The position numbers and the translations under genes were made by a program. Below, piece after piece: positions 1-9,590 of a stretch of 64,000 nt of DNA; positions within the stretch are counted from its first letter, which is position 1; each line of letters begins with the position of its first letter. Source of the DNA: Thiosulfativibrio zosterae. GTDB taxonomy: Bacteria; Pseudomonadota; Gammaproteobacteria; Thiomicrospirales; Thiomicrospiraceae. Under the pieces are notes generated by a model that was not told where the DNA came from, did not search any database, and saw nothing but the letters and a program-made list of their open reading frames with translations. The stretch lies in NCBI RefSeq assembly GCF_011398155.1, contig NZ_AP021888.1, forward strand, positions 1,471,501-1,535,500, written 5' to 3'.

Positions 1-1048
1 CACGTAACTCTTCAGCGCCAAATAAAACCGTTTTACCTTCAGCCGTTGAGGCTGCAACAAACAACACCGGAAACTCATCAATGGCTAACGGAACCAAATC
101 CTCAGGGATTTCAATACCTTTCAGAGGCGCATAACGCACATGCACATCTGCCACAGGTTCGCCACCGACAGTTTGTTCGTTTTCAAGCGTAATGTCCGCA
201 CCCATTAGTTTAAGAATATCGATAACACCCGTGCGGGTTGGATTAATACCAACATGCTCAATCACCAAATCAGAACCAGGTGCAATTGATGCTGCCACCA
301 TAAAGAAAGCCGCTGAGGATATATCTGAGGGCACATCAATATTCATCGCTGTTAGTGTTCCGCCGCCAGTGACTGTCATTTTTGACGCTGACCCATCAAG
401 CTTTTCCGTGTGCACAGCATAGCCAAAACCATTCAACATTCTTTCTGTGTGGTCACGCGTTGGCGCTGGCTCAATGACTTCTGTTGTACCTTCAGCATAG
501 AGTCCAGCCAAGATTAAACAAGATTTAACCTGGGCACTCGCCATTGGCAAAGTATATTGAATCCCTTTTAAAGGCTGACCTTTTTTTAATTTCAAAGGGG
601 GCATACCGCCTTCTGCGGTATCAATTTCTGCGCCCATCTGTCTTAAAGGATCCGTCACGCGTTTCATGGGACGCTTTGATAAAGAAGCATCACCAATCAA
701 TTCACACTCAAAATCTTGCCCCGCTAAAATGCCTGCCATTAAACGCATCGCCGTGCCAGAGTTTCCCATATCCAAAGGCACTGAAGGCTTTTTCAAACCC
801 CTTAAACCCACACCGTGGATTGTCACATCCCCGTTATGAGGGCCTTCAATTTGCACACCCATCGCCTGAAAAGCTTTTAAGGTAGCCAAACTGTCTTCGC
901 CTTCTAAAAAGCCGCTAACATGGGTTACACCTTCGGCAATCGAACCCAACATAATACTGCGATGAGAAACAGATTTGTCACCCGGCACTCGAATACGACC
1001 TTTGATTGAACCACCAGGTTGGACTTTAAAACGGACATTTTTAGACAT
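1..1048 (-). CDS. aroA: 3-phosphoshikimate 1-carboxyvinyltransferase (EPSP synthase), C-terminus cut by the window edge
   Basis: It transfers the enolpyruvyl group of PEP to shikimate-3-phosphate in the cytoplasmic shikimate pathway. The start ATG is at 1048 and about 349 residues are visible, so roughly 85-90 C-terminal residues lie outside the window. The visible motifs are VPGDKSVSHRS near residue 22, GNSGTAMR, GDASLSKRPM, PMASAQVKS, TRDHTERM and NPTRTG. GDKS, RDHTE and NPTRTG mark the class II-like branch found in Pseudomonas and CP4 rather than the E. coli class I enzyme. The Gly in GNSGT, which affects glyphosate binding, is retained. It lies 29 nt after tyrA at the end of the gyrA/serC/pheA/hisC/tyrA block; in pseudomonads tyrA and aroA are fused. 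Confidence 0.95.
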   Translation of the reverse strand, partial: MSKNVRFKVQPGGSIKGRIRVPGDKSVSHRSIMLGSIAEGVTHVSGFLEGEDSLATLKAFQAMGVQIEGPHNGDVTIHGVGLRGLKKPSVPLDMGNSGTAMRLMAGILAGQDFECELIGDASLSKRPMKRVTDPLRQMGAEIDTAEGGMPPLKLKKGQPLKGIQYTLPMASAQVKSCLILAGLYAEGTTEVIEPAPTRDHTERMLNGFGYAVHTEKLDGSASKMTVTGGGTLTAMNIDVPSDISSAAFFMVAASIAPGSDLVIEHVGINPTRTGVIDILKLMGADITLENEQTVGGEPVADVHVRYAPLKGIEIPEDLVPLAIDEFPVLFVAASTAEGKTVLFGAEELR

Positions 1049-1077
1049 AATTTTCCTCAAACCTTACTCTTAATACT

Positions 1078-1986
1078 TCACGATTGAATGGGTTGTTTAT
1101 TGACAATATGGGCATCACGAGCCGCTTTAGCACTGGCAAATAATTTGTATAAGGCGTCGCCATCTTGTTTTTGAATCAGCTCGCTCATGTGACGCAAAGC
1201 TTGTTGGTAGTTTTCTAACCATTTTAAAACGGCATCACTATTAGTGAGTGCTATGTCGCGCCACATGGTGGCATCACTGGAAGCAATACGCGTAAAATCT
1301 CGAAAACCGCCAGCGGTGTACTGAAATATATCACCTAACTCTTTGTGCTCGTTAAGCATATCCACTAAGCCAAACGCTAAAATATGGGGCAAATGACTGG
1401 TCGCCGCAAAAACTTCATCGTGAACATGCGATGGCATTTCTGTCACTAGCGCACCACAAGCTAACCAAAGCTGGCGAACCAATTCAACGGCTGCAGGATT
1501 TGTATCAGCCAAAGGCGTTAAGATCACCCGATGTTTTTGATACAACATCGCATCAGCCGCTGTCACGCCACTTTTTTCTTTTCCGGCAATCGGATGCCCT
1601 GGGACAAAATTAGCAGGAACTTTTCCATAAACGGATTCAACCGCACGAATGACCGCCATTTTAGCGCTGCCAGCGTCGGTCACTATCGTTTGTGGCTCTA
1701 AAAAAGGTTGCATGGCTTGCAGACTAGATGCCATTGCACCTAGGGGCACAGCCAGCATCACCAAATCTGCCCCCTTCACGGCACTTTCCATAGACAAGCT
1801 GTAACTGTCAATCACACCCAAGGCAACCGCAGTTTTTAAATTAGCCTCATTTTGACCAAAACCAACGATATTTTTAACCAGGCCTGTCTGCTTTAATGCT
1901 AAGGCAAAAGAGCCGCCAATTAAACCGACGCCTACAACCGTGAGCTTATCAATACCTTTAAACTCAGAAACTGCCGAATCAAGCAT
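1078..1986 (-). CDS. tyrA: Prephenate dehydrogenase
   Basis: It oxidatively decarboxylates prephenate to 4-hydroxyphenylpyruvate on the way to tyrosine. The N-terminus carries the NAD-binding Rossmann motif GVGLIGGS (about residues 19-26), and a conserved HPIAGKEKSG stretch with the substrate-site His lies near residue 130. At 302 residues it is a monofunctional TyrA without a chorismate mutase or ACT domain. Its ATG overlaps the hisC stop by 8 nt, which implies translational coupling. A near-copy of the dispersed palindrome lies inside the gene at 1876-1889 and encodes part of TGLVK. Confidence 0.95.
   Translation of the reverse strand: MLDSAVSEFKGIDKLTVVGVGLIGGSFALALKQTGLVKNIVGFGQNEANLKTAVALGVIDSYSLSMESAVKGADLVMLAVPLGAMASSLQAMQPFLEPQTIVTDAGSAKMAVIRAVESVYGKVPANFVPGHPIAGKEKSGVTAADAMLYQKHRVILTPLADTNPAAVELVRQLWLACGALVTEMPSHVHDEVFAATSHLPHILAFGLVDMLNEHKELGDIFQYTAGGFRDFTRIASSDATMWRDIALTNSDAVLKWLENYQQALRHMSELIQKQDGDALYKLFASAKAARDAHIVNKQPIQS
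1876..1889. repeat. Dispersed palindrome copy, 12/14 match, in tyrA
   Basis: The sequence is AACCAGGCCTGTCT, which differs from the palindrome AACCAGGCCTGGTT at two positions of the right arm. It lies inside the tyrA coding region. Confidence 0.6.
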
Positions 1987-3088
1987 ACAACGACTTTAAA
2001 CTTTTAAGTACATCAATAAAATGCTGATTTTCAGCCACAGAACCAATCGAAACACGCAAATGATCAGGCATTTTATAACCCGCCAAAGGGCGCACAATAA
2101 CACCCTGCTTTAGTAAAGCTTGGTTAATTTCTGCCGCCAGACCCGGCTTTTGCGCAAACTCCACACACACAAAATTGCCATATGAGGGAATATAATTTAA
2201 CCCCATATCCGCAAAGGCATTAACCATTTGCTGCATGCCGACCTTATTTAAAGCGACACCCTTATTAACAAAGGCTTGATCTTGCAAAGCCGCCACTGCG
2301 CCAACCTGCGCAAACTGATTAATATTAAAAGGTTCGCGTAAACGGTTAAGATAGGCAATCACTTCCTCTGACCCTAACATAAAACCAACTCGCAATGATG
2401 CCAAGCCATAGGCTTTTGAAAAGGTTCTTGAAATCAATAAATTAGGGTAAGTTTCTAAATATTCGCGACCATTTGCATAGTCGGCATCCTCAACATATTC
2501 GACATAAGCCTCATCCAAAACCACGATGACCTGTTTTGGTACCTGGCTAATAAAAGCCTCCCATTCAGCTCTTCGAAACATCGTGCCGGTTGGGTTATTG
2601 GGATTTGCCAAAAACACCATTTTAGTCTTAGGCGTAATGGCTTTTAGCATTGCAGGTAAATCATGCCCCCAATTTTTAGCAGGCACTTCTACACCGGTTG
2701 CACCAACGGCTTGCGCACAAATAGGATAAACCGCAAAAGCATATTGTGAATAAACAATTTCATCGCCTGGGCCGGCAAACACACGAGCAGCCAGCTCTAA
2801 CACTTCGTTAGAGCCATTCCCCAAAGCCACTTGTTGTTCAGTGACCTTAAAAAATTTGGCCAACTCAGACTTTAAATAAAAGGCATTGCCATCCGGATAA
2901 CGCGCAATATCAGCAAATTCTGCTTGAATGGCTGCTGTCACTTTTAAGCTAGCACCTAATGGATTTTCGTTAGACGCTAATTTAGAAATACGCTTTAAAC
3001 CCAGTTCACGCTGTAACTCGCTGATGGGTTTTCCAGGCACATAAGGACTAATCCCTAAAATTTGAGGTTGAATTTGATCGCAAAACAT
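1979..3088 (-). CDS. hisC: Histidinol-phosphate / aromatic aminotransferase
   Basis: This is a fold-type I PLP aminotransferase that converts imidazole acetol-phosphate to histidinol-phosphate. The HisC2 form in this context also transaminates aromatic keto acids. Visible motifs are the SNENPLG substrate loop (about residues 39-45), LANPNNPTGT, LDEAYVEY and the PLP lysine in SRTFSKAYGLASLR. The length of 369 residues is normal. It sits between pheA (14-nt gap) and tyrA (8-nt overlap), so a role in phenylalanine and tyrosine synthesis is likely; this is inferred from context. Confidence 0.93.
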   Translation of the reverse strand: MFCDQIQPQILGISPYVPGKPISELQRELGLKRISKLASNENPLGASLKVTAAIQAEFADIARYPDGNAFYLKSELAKFFKVTEQQVALGNGSNEVLELAARVFAGPGDEIVYSQYAFAVYPICAQAVGATGVEVPAKNWGHDLPAMLKAITPKTKMVFLANPNNPTGTMFRRAEWEAFISQVPKQVIVVLDEAYVEYVEDADYANGREYLETYPNLLISRTFSKAYGLASLRVGFMLGSEEVIAYLNRLREPFNINQFAQVGAVAALQDQAFVNKGVALNKVGMQQMVNAFADMGLNYIPSYGNFVCVEFAQKPGLAAEINQALLKQGVIVRPLAGYKMPDHLRVSIGSVAENQHFIDVLKSLKSLYA

Positions 3089-3102
3089 AGAGATTCCAAG
3101 AA

Positions 3103-4215
3103 TTAGTCTAGAGGAGAAACGGGAAATGAGCCAAGCAACTTATAAAACAAAGACTTATCTTTCACTTCTTGCAAGGCTTCTTGCAATAAAGGTTCATCTT
3201 GATGCCCTAAAACATCAATAAAGAAAACATAGTCCCATTTTTTATTAACCGAAGGCGTTGAAATAATGCGCGTCATACTGATTTTACGATTGGCAAAGCT
3301 AGCCAACACATCCATCAAAGCCCCTGCCTTATTCGGCATAGACACAATCAAAGCCGTTTTATCAAGTCCACTCGGTGCAGTTTTTTCAGATCCAACAACC
3401 CAAAACTTAGTGGTATTGTCTTTTTGGTCTTCTATATTGGCTTCAAGAATATGCAATTCATATAACTGTGCCGCTTGTTCGGATGCAATCGCCGCAAGCG
3501 TTGGATCTTCCTTAGCCATTTTAGCGGCCAAGGCATTGGACTCAACAGGCATGAGTTGAACGCCAGGAAAATTATTTTTTAACCATTGTTCACACTGCCC
3601 AAGCGCTTGAGGATGTGCAGCAACGCGCTCAATGGTTTCTATGTCGTGACTCACCGAAAGTAGACAATGATGAATGGCTAAGTCCACTTCTCCGCTGATT
3701 TTTAAACCCGTTTTAATCAATTCGTTTTGGGTTTGCTTGACTACCCCTTCAGAGGAGTTCTCAACGGGCACTATACCGTAATCCGCTTCACCCTTTTCAA
3801 CGGCTTTAAAAACATCTGAAATTGTAGAAACTGCTAAAGGATGGGCAGAAGTCCCAAATTGTTTGAGTGCGCTGGAGTGAGAATAACTGCCTTCTGGCCC
3901 AAGATAAGCCACTCGAGTCGGATGCTCTAACGCCAAACAGACTGACATAATTTCACGAAATAGTCGTGCCATGTCATTATCAGAAATTAAAGATTCATTG
4001 CGTTCACGCACCGCGCGGAGCACCTGCGCTTCTCTTTCAGGGCGGTAAAAAACCGCCTCAACTTTTCCGCCTTGTGTTTTGATGTCAGCAACTTTTTGGG
4101 CACATAAAGCGCGTTGCCCTATTAAGTCTTGAATCTGGCGATCAATGGCATCAATGGCATTGCGTATTTCGGTCAGCTGAATTTTTTCGAGTTCTGCCGC
4201 TTGGCTATCTTGCAT
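3103..4215 (-). CDS. pheA: Bifunctional chorismate mutase / prephenate dehydratase (P-protein)
   Basis: It converts chorismate to prephenate and then to phenylpyruvate for phenylalanine synthesis. The order is an N-terminal AroQ chorismate mutase domain (about residues 10-95, IRNAIDAIDRQIQDLIGQR), a prephenate dehydratase domain starting at VAYLGPEGSYSH (about 107) with the ENSSEGVV motif, and a C-terminal ACT regulatory domain (about 280-365) with the GALMDVL region that usually binds Phe. The length of 370 residues matches family members. It follows serC after 21 nt. Confidence 0.95.
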   Translation of the reverse strand: MQDSQAAELEKIQLTEIRNAIDAIDRQIQDLIGQRALCAQKVADIKTQGGKVEAVFYRPEREAQVLRAVRERNESLISDNDMARLFREIMSVCLALEHPTRVAYLGPEGSYSHSSALKQFGTSAHPLAVSTISDVFKAVEKGEADYGIVPVENSSEGVVKQTQNELIKTGLKISGEVDLAIHHCLLSVSHDIETIERVAAHPQALGQCEQWLKNNFPGVQLMPVESNALAAKMAKEDPTLAAIASEQAAQLYELHILEANIEDQKDNTTKFWVVGSEKTAPSGLDKTALIVSMPNKAGALMDVLASFANRKISMTRIISTPSVNKKWDYVFFIDVLGHQDEPLLQEALQEVKDKSLFYKLLGSFPVSPLD

Positions 4216-4236
4216 AGAAAAACAGTTCCGTTGTGT

Positions 4237-5301
4237 TTAAGCGTTTTTAGCTTCAAAGGCTTTTAAAAATTCAACCAAAGCATCCACGCCTTCTTCGGGC
4301 ATGGCATTGTAGATACTGGCTCGCATTCCACCATAAGCCTTATGACCTTTCAAACTTAAAAAACCAGCCGCTTTAGATTCTTTTAAAAAAGCATCTTCAA
4401 GGTCATGATTTTTAAACTTAAAGGTGACATTCATCCATGAGCGAACTGCAGGATCAACTTCGTTATAGTAAAGATTTGAAGCATCAATCAGGTCGTATAA
4501 TTTTTGGGCTTTGCGTTGATTAATTTGACCAATGGCTTCAACACCACCCACTTCTTTAATCCATTCAAAAACCAAACCGGCTAAATACCAAGAGAAGGTT
4601 GCTGGGGTATTAAACATAGATTCGTTATCGTTGTAAGTTGCCCAATTTAAGAGTTTTGGCGTTTCAGGACGAGCATGACCGATTAAATCTTCGCGTACAA
4701 TCACAATACACAAACCCGCTGGTCCAATGTTTTTTTGTGCACCGGCATAAATCACGCCATAGTCAGACACATTAATCGGACGCGACAAAATGGTTGATGA
4801 AAAATCAGCCACAATGATTTTATCGGTTTTAGGAACTTCTTGGAATTCAACCCCGGTAATGGTTTCGTTTTGGCAAATATGCACATATTTGGCATCTTTT
4901 GAAAACTGCCAAGTCGATTCTGCTGGAATACTATTTTCATCTTTGCAGACTTCATTCACTTGAATATATCGCTTGGCTTCTGTCATGGCCTTGTCTGACC
5001 AAACACCGGTATTAAAATAGTCGGCTGAATCACCTGCTTGCGTTAAATTCAATGGAATGGCTGAAAACTGTAAAGAAGCGCCACCGTGGGTAAACAACAC
5101 TTTGTAATTATCTGGAATAGCCATCACTTCACGCAAAGTTGCTTCCATGCGGTGTGCCACAGCCATATATTCTTTACTGCGGTGACTGACTTCCATCACT
5201 GACATTCCAGAATGATCCCAGTCTAAAAATTCTGCATGTGCTTTGCGCATGACCGATTCAGGCAGCATGGCTGGACCCGCACTAAAATTAAAGGCTCTCA
5301 T
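4237..5301 (-). CDS. serC: Phosphoserine aminotransferase
   Basis: It transaminates 3-phosphohydroxypyruvate to phosphoserine (serine pathway) and can serve pyridoxal phosphate synthesis. The protein begins MRAFNFSAGPAMLPE, the family hallmark. The PLP lysine lies in YAGAQKNIGPAG, and GGMRASIYNAM is near the C-terminus. I chose the ATG at 5301 because AAAGAGA precedes it at good spacing; a TTG 15 nt upstream would add five non-conserved residues. The product is 354 residues long. It lies 60 nt downstream of gyrA, separated by a hairpin. Confidence 0.95.
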   Translation of the reverse strand: MRAFNFSAGPAMLPESVMRKAHAEFLDWDHSGMSVMEVSHRSKEYMAVAHRMEATLREVMAIPDNYKVLFTHGGASLQFSAIPLNLTQAGDSADYFNTGVWSDKAMTEAKRYIQVNEVCKDENSIPAESTWQFSKDAKYVHICQNETITGVEFQEVPKTDKIIVADFSSTILSRPINVSDYGVIYAGAQKNIGPAGLCIVIVREDLIGHARPETPKLLNWATYNDNESMFNTPATFSWYLAGLVFEWIKEVGGVEAIGQINQRKAQKLYDLIDASNLYYNEVDPAVRSWMNVTFKFKNHDLEDAFLKESKAAGFLSLKGHKAYGGMRASIYNAMPEEGVDALVEFLKAFEAKNA

Positions 5302-5334
5302 AAAGTTCTCTTTCAAAATAAAATTGCAACAAAG

Positions 5335-5357
5335 GTGCAGGCGTTTTAAACCTGCAC
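5335..5357 (-). terminator. Hairpin after gyrA
   Basis: Arms GTGCAGG and CCTGCAC are separated by nine bases. The minus-strand downstream side is only moderately T-rich (CTTTGTTGC), so it may be a weak terminator or a processing hairpin between gyrA and serC. Confidence 0.5.
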
Positions 5358-5375
5358 ATTTCGTTAATATTGTTA

Positions 5376-8009
5376 TTATTCGGTTTGATCTGTGGTATCG
5401 GCTTCAGCGCTGGGTGCATCAGGGTTTGGGGCTTGACTTGCCGCTGTTTCAACAGAAGCGTCTAGGACATCTTCATCAGAATCCTCTTCCATATCGACCA
5501 CTGCTATACCTACCACCAATTCGCCTTTGCCAACATTAATCAACTTAACGCCTTGGGTGTTGCGTCCAACAATCGACACCTCTGAAATGCGCGTACGCAC
5601 TAGGGTGCCTTTATTGGTAATCAGCACCAACTCTTGGTCTGGTGTTACGGCAACAGAATCCACCACATTACCATTACGCTCGGATGTTTTGATGGATATC
5701 ACACCTTGACCGCCACGGTTAATGGTCGAATAATCTTCAACAGGCGTACACTTGCCGTAACCATGTTCGGTGGCGGTCAAAATCAAGGTATTCTCAGAAG
5801 CAACTTGCATACTGATGATATGCATATCATCTTGCAGCTTCATACCACGAACACCACGGGCTTGACGACCCATCACGCGCACATCATTTTCATTAAAGCG
5901 TATGGCTTTACCGACATTACTGAACAACATAATGTCTTTCGAACCATCCGTCAGTGCAGTACCCACTAATTCGTCACCTTCATCTAGGTCAACGGCAATA
6001 ATTCCGTTGGCTCTTGGGCGAGAGAAATCAGACAGAGCCACACGCTTAACAACCGACGAGCGCGTTGCCATAAATACGAAATGCTCACCATCAAACTGGC
6101 TGACTGGCAATACCGATGTAATGTGTTCGTTTTCATCTAAAGGCAACACATTCACTATGGGCTTACCTTTAGAACCTCGACTGGCGAGCGGCAATTGCCA
6201 AGTTTTTTGCCAATAAAGCTTACCTTTATTAGAGAAGCACAACAGCATGTCATGAGTGTTGGCGACAAAAATTTGCCCAACTTCATCTTCTTCTTTCATC
6301 TGAGTTGCAGATTTACCACGACCACCACGACGCTGAGCACGATAATCTGATAACGGCTGAGTTTTGATGTAACCATCTTGAGAAAGCGTGACGATTCTGT
6401 CTTCTGGGGTAATTAAGTCTTCTGCATCCAAATCTTGATAAGCATGGTCGATTTCAGTCCGACGCTTATCACCATAGTTTGCGACCACTTCTAACAACTC
6501 ATCACGAACCACTTCGGTTAAACGGTCTGGGTTGCACAAGATTTCAAGATATTCAGCAATTTTAGCCAACAATTCTTTATATTCGGCAATGATTTTGTCT
6601 TGTTCTAAGCCCGTTAAACGGTGTAAGCGCATTTCTAAAATCGCTTGCGCCTGAACAGGAGATAGGCGATAAACATCCCCATCTGCACCAAAGCCTTCGG
6701 GTAAATCCTCTGGACGCACATCTTTCAATTCAACGCGCTCTAGTAATTCAGTCACCTTACCTATGGGCCATTGGCGCTCTAGCATGCGCTCTTTTGCAAC
6801 CACAGGACTTGGTGAGGCTTTAATCAATTCGATCATTTCATCGATATTGGTCAACGCCAAGGCTAAACCTTCTAAAAGGTGTGCTTTTTCGCGGGCTTTA
6901 CGCAATTCATAAATGGTTCTTCGGGTCACGACTTCGCGGCGATGTTTGATGAATGCCGTTAAGACCTCTTTCAAATTCAATAGCTTAGGCTGACCATCTA
7001 TCAAGGCAACCATGTTAATACCAAACACGGTTTGCATGGCTGTTTGCTTGTAAAGGTTATTGATGATGACTTCAGGGACTTCATTACGACGCAATTCAAT
7101 CACAATACGCATACCGTCTTTATCAGACTCATCACGAAGCGCCGTGATCCCTTCAATTTTCTTTTCTTTAACCAGTTCCGCAATACGCTCAATTAAACGC
7201 GCCTTGTTGACTTGATACGGAATTTCGTAAACAACAATGGTATTCTTGCCAGACTTATCGGTTTCAACTAGAGTTCTGGCACGCATTTGCACGCGGCCAC
7301 GCCCTGTTTCATAGGCTTCACGAATACCCGCATTACCGTTGATAATGCCATAGGTGGGGAAGTCAGGGCCTGGTAAATAATCCATTAATTCACACACAGT
7401 CAAATTGGGATCATCAATCAACGCAATACAAGCACTCACGGTTTCATTGATATTATGGGGCGGAATATTGGTTGCCATACCCACCGCAATCCCCGACGAA
7501 CCGTTCACCAATAGGTTAGGAATACGCGTGGGCAGCACATTTGGCTCAGACTCAGATTCATCGTAGTTAGGCGTAAAATCGACAGTTTCCTTGTCTAAAT
7601 CTGCTAATAATTCATGAGCAATTTTAGCCATACGCACTTCGGTATAACGCATGGCGGCAGGTGCATCACCATCAATCGAACCAAAGTTACCTTGACCATC
7701 AACCAACATATAACGCAATGAGAAAGGCTGCGCCATACGAACGATGGTGTCATAAACCGCCGTATCGCCATGCGGATGGTATTTACCGATCACGTCACCG
7801 ACAATACGAGCCGATTTTTTATAAGGTTTGTTCCAGCCGTTACCCAATACATTCATGGCATAAAGCACTCGACGATGCACTGGCTTCAAGCCATCACGCA
7901 CATCAGGTAGTGCTCTGCCAACGATAACGCTCATGGCATAACTGAGGTAGGAAGTTTTCATCTCATCTTCGAGAGAAATGGGTATTATTTCGCGTGCAAA
8001 ATCTGACAT
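5376..8009 (-). CDS. gyrA: DNA gyrase subunit A
   Basis: This is the breakage-reunion subunit of type II topoisomerase, which introduces negative supercoils with GyrB. It has 877 residues (E. coli 875), and the numbering coincides with E. coli through the active site. Catalytic Tyr122 is in AAMRYTEVR. The quinolone-resistance region reads [10 protein letters not shown], with Thr at position 83 and Asp at 87. The GyrA box QRRGGRG lies at the start of the C-terminal beta-pinwheel, followed by an acidic tail rich in Glu/Asp. A -10-like TATAAT lies upstream at 8046-8051. It heads the block leading into serC-pheA-hisC-tyrA-aroA. Confidence 0.98.
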   Translation of the reverse strand: MSDFAREIIPISLEDEMKTSYLSYAMSVIVGRALPDVRDGLKPVHRRVLYAMNVLGNGWNKPYKKSARIVGDVIGKYHPHGDTAVYDTIVRMAQPFSLRYMLVDGQGNFGSIDGDAPAAMRYTEVRMAKIAHELLADLDKETVDFTPNYDESESEPNVLPTRIPNLLVNGSSGIAVGMATNIPPHNINETVSACIALIDDPNLTVCELMDYLPGPDFPTYGIINGNAGIREAYETGRGRVQMRARTLVETDKSGKNTIVVYEIPYQVNKARLIERIAELVKEKKIEGITALRDESDKDGMRIVIELRRNEVPEVIINNLYKQTAMQTVFGINMVALIDGQPKLLNLKEVLTAFIKHRREVVTRRTIYELRKAREKAHLLEGLALALTNIDEMIELIKASPSPVVAKERMLERQWPIGKVTELLERVELKDVRPEDLPEGFGADGDVYRLSPVQAQAILEMRLHRLTGLEQDKIIAEYKELLAKIAEYLEILCNPDRLTEVVRDELLEVVANYGDKRRTEIDHAYQDLDAEDLITPEDRIVTLSQDGYIKTQPLSDYRAQRRGGRGKSATQMKEEDEVGQIFVANTHDMLLCFSNKGKLYWQKTWQLPLASRGSKGKPIVNVLPLDENEHITSVLPVSQFDGEHFVFMATRSSVVKRVALSDFSRPRANGIIAVDLDEGDELVGTALTDGSKDIMLFSNVGKAIRFNENDVRVMGRQARGVRGMKLQDDMHIISMQVASENTLILTATEHGYGKCTPVEDYSTINRGGQGVISIKTSERNGNVVDSVAVTPDQELVLITNKGTLVRTRISEVSIVGRNTQGVKLINVGKGELVVGIAVVDMEEDSDEDVLDASVETAASQAPNPDAPSAEADTTDQTE

Positions 8010-8045
8010 AGAATAAGTCGTTCTTTGGTTTTAAATGAATTTCGC

Positions 8046-8075
8046 ATTATACCGAAATTTATTTGTAATAATCCA
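8046..8075 (-). promoter_or_regulatory. Possible gyrA promoter
   Basis: A perfect TATAAT occurs on the minus strand (8046-8051). The best -35 candidate, TGGATT at 8070-8075, is weak. The gap is the divergent region between gyrA and ubiG. Confidence 0.45.
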
Positions 8076-8136
8076 CTAAATGCAAGGCCCTAACCCATTC
8101 ATAGCTTTGCTTTCAAGGTTGTTTAGCAAGGTTTAT

Positions 8137-8165
8137 TTTTCATCAAACGACAAAAACGCTATAAT
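8137..8165 (+). promoter_or_regulatory. Probable ubiG promoter
   Basis: TATAAT at 8160-8165 lies 17 bp downstream of TTTTCA (8137-8142), about 35 bp before the chosen ubiG start. Confidence 0.55.
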
Positions 8166-8199
8166 CTCGAACAATTTCATCAATTCAAAAAGCCAACCT

Positions 8200-8901
8200 A
8201 TGACTCGCAATGCAGATCCGCAAGAACTTGACAACTTTAACCGCCTTTCTTCCACCTGGTGGGATACCGAAGGCGAATTTGGCGCACTTCACAAAATCAA
8301 CCCCATTCGCTTGGAGTTTATCAAACACTTTCAGCCCATAAAAAACCAAACCGTTTTAGACATAGGGTGCGGTGGCGGTATTCTTTCAGAATCTTTGGCG
8401 CTGGCTGGCGCTAACACCACTGGAATTGATTTGGCTGAAGAAGTATTAACCATTGCAAAATTGCATTGTTTGGAAACCGGCATTCAAGTGAATTACCAAT
8501 TGATTGCCGCTGAAACCTTTGCCGAGCAAAATCCCGAACAATTTGATGTGGTGACCTGTATGGAAATGTTAGAGCACGTCCCCGACCCAGCAGCCATCAT
8601 CAAAGCGGCTGCGCTGGCTTGCAAACCCGGCGGTTGGATATTTTTTTCAACGCTCAACCGTAATTACAAGTCCTATTTACTGGCCATATTTGCTGCAGAG
8701 CAACTGCTCAACCTAGTCCCTAAAGGCACCCATACCCACGAAAAATTTATTAAACCTTCAGAATTAGATGCCATGGCGCGCCAAGCAGACTTGGTTTTAA
8801 TGGATGGTCGCGGCATCCACTTTAATCCTTTAACCCAGCATGTTGGCCTATCCTTTAAAATGGATGTGAACTACCTGATGGCTTATCAAAAACCCTTATA
8901 A
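8200..8901 (+). CDS. ubiG: Ubiquinone biosynthesis O-methyltransferase
   Basis: This SAM-dependent enzyme performs both O-methylations of the ubiquinone ring, so the organism makes ubiquinone. The N-terminus has NFNRLSSTWWDTEGEF, typical of UbiG, followed by SAM motif I VLDIGCGGG (about residues 50-58) and CMEMLEHVPDP. I chose the ATG at 8200 (233 residues; E. coli has 240). The frame stays open upstream to 8080, but that stretch contains the promoter-like TATAAT and has no family similarity. It leads a three-gene plus-strand operon with the phosphatase and the SDR. Confidence 0.95.
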   Translation: MTRNADPQELDNFNRLSSTWWDTEGEFGALHKINPIRLEFIKHFQPIKNQTVLDIGCGGGILSESLALAGANTTGIDLAEEVLTIAKLHCLETGIQVNYQLIAAETFAEQNPEQFDVVTCMEMLEHVPDPAAIIKAAALACKPGGWIFFSTLNRNYKSYLLAIFAAEQLLNLVPKGTHTHEKFIKPSELDAMARQADLVLMDGRGIHFNPLTQHVGLSFKMDVNYLMAYQKPL

Positions 8902-8915
8902 TTTTTGGAAAAATC

Positions 8916-9587
8916 ATGACTCAAGCCATTCAATGCGTTCTTTTTGACTTAGATGGTACGCTACTCGATACCTCTTACGACTTTACCTATGCGCTTAATG
9001 CCACCTGCCGACATTTCGATGCACCACCGCTTAATTATCAAGACATTCGTAAAGTGGTATCACAAGGTGGCATGGCCATGACAAAACTGGCTTTTCCAAA
9101 CTTGCCAGAATCAGAATTAGAAGCGCGCCGCCAATTCTTTTTAGATATTTACAATGAGCATATTGATTGCCACACCCGGATTTTTCCAGGTCTGGAACTG
9201 GGTTTAGAAATCTTAGCTAAAAAGCAAATTCCTTGGGGAATCGTCACCAATAAACCCGGTTGGCTCACTGAAAAACTGATGATGTCTTTTTTATTCCCTA
9301 GCCAGCCTAAAACCGTTATTAGTGGTGATACTCTGGCAGTGCGTAAACCTTTTAGAGAACCCATGGATTTAGCCGCCAAAGAATGTGGCATTGCTAATGA
9401 AGCCTGTATTTACATTGGAGACCATCCGCGCGACATCGAAGCTGGCATTAATGCCCAGATGCAAACCGGAGCCGCCATGTATGGCTACCTACCTGAAACG
9501 GCCCGCTCAAAAGATTGGCCCGCCGATCATCGGTTTGACACCCCGTTTGATATCAGCTTATTCATTCAAAAAACCTTTACGGAGTAG
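8916..9587 (+). CDS. HAD-family phosphatase, phosphoglycolate phosphatase or MupP-like
   Basis: This is a HAD hydrolase with nucleophile motif DLDGTLLDT (about residues 10-18), a cap domain, VTNKPGW (motif II Thr/Asn) and the acidic GDHPRDIEAG (motif IV). At 223 residues it fits the Gph family. Position between ubiG and a YciK-type SDR matches Pseudomonas mupP, the N-acetylmuramic acid 6-phosphate phosphatase of cell-wall recycling. Either phosphoglycolate or MurNAc-6P could therefore be the substrate, and sequence reading alone does not decide. A GGAAA ribosome binding site precedes the ATG. Confidence 0.85.
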   Translation: MTQAIQCVLFDLDGTLLDTSYDFTYALNATCRHFDAPPLNYQDIRKVVSQGGMAMTKLAFPNLPESELEARRQFFLDIYNEHIDCHTRIFPGLELGLEILAKKQIPWGIVTNKPGWLTEKLMMSFLFPSQPKTVISGDTLAVRKPFREPMDLAAKECGIANEACIYIGDHPRDIEAGINAQMQTGAAMYGYLPETARSKDWPADHRFDTPFDISLFIQKTFTE

Positions 9588-9590
9588 TGC

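Noticed and set aside
8080-8199. A 40-residue N-terminal extension of UbiG
   Set aside because: It contains a TATAAT promoter-like element, has no family similarity, and the normal UbiG N-terminus begins at 8200.
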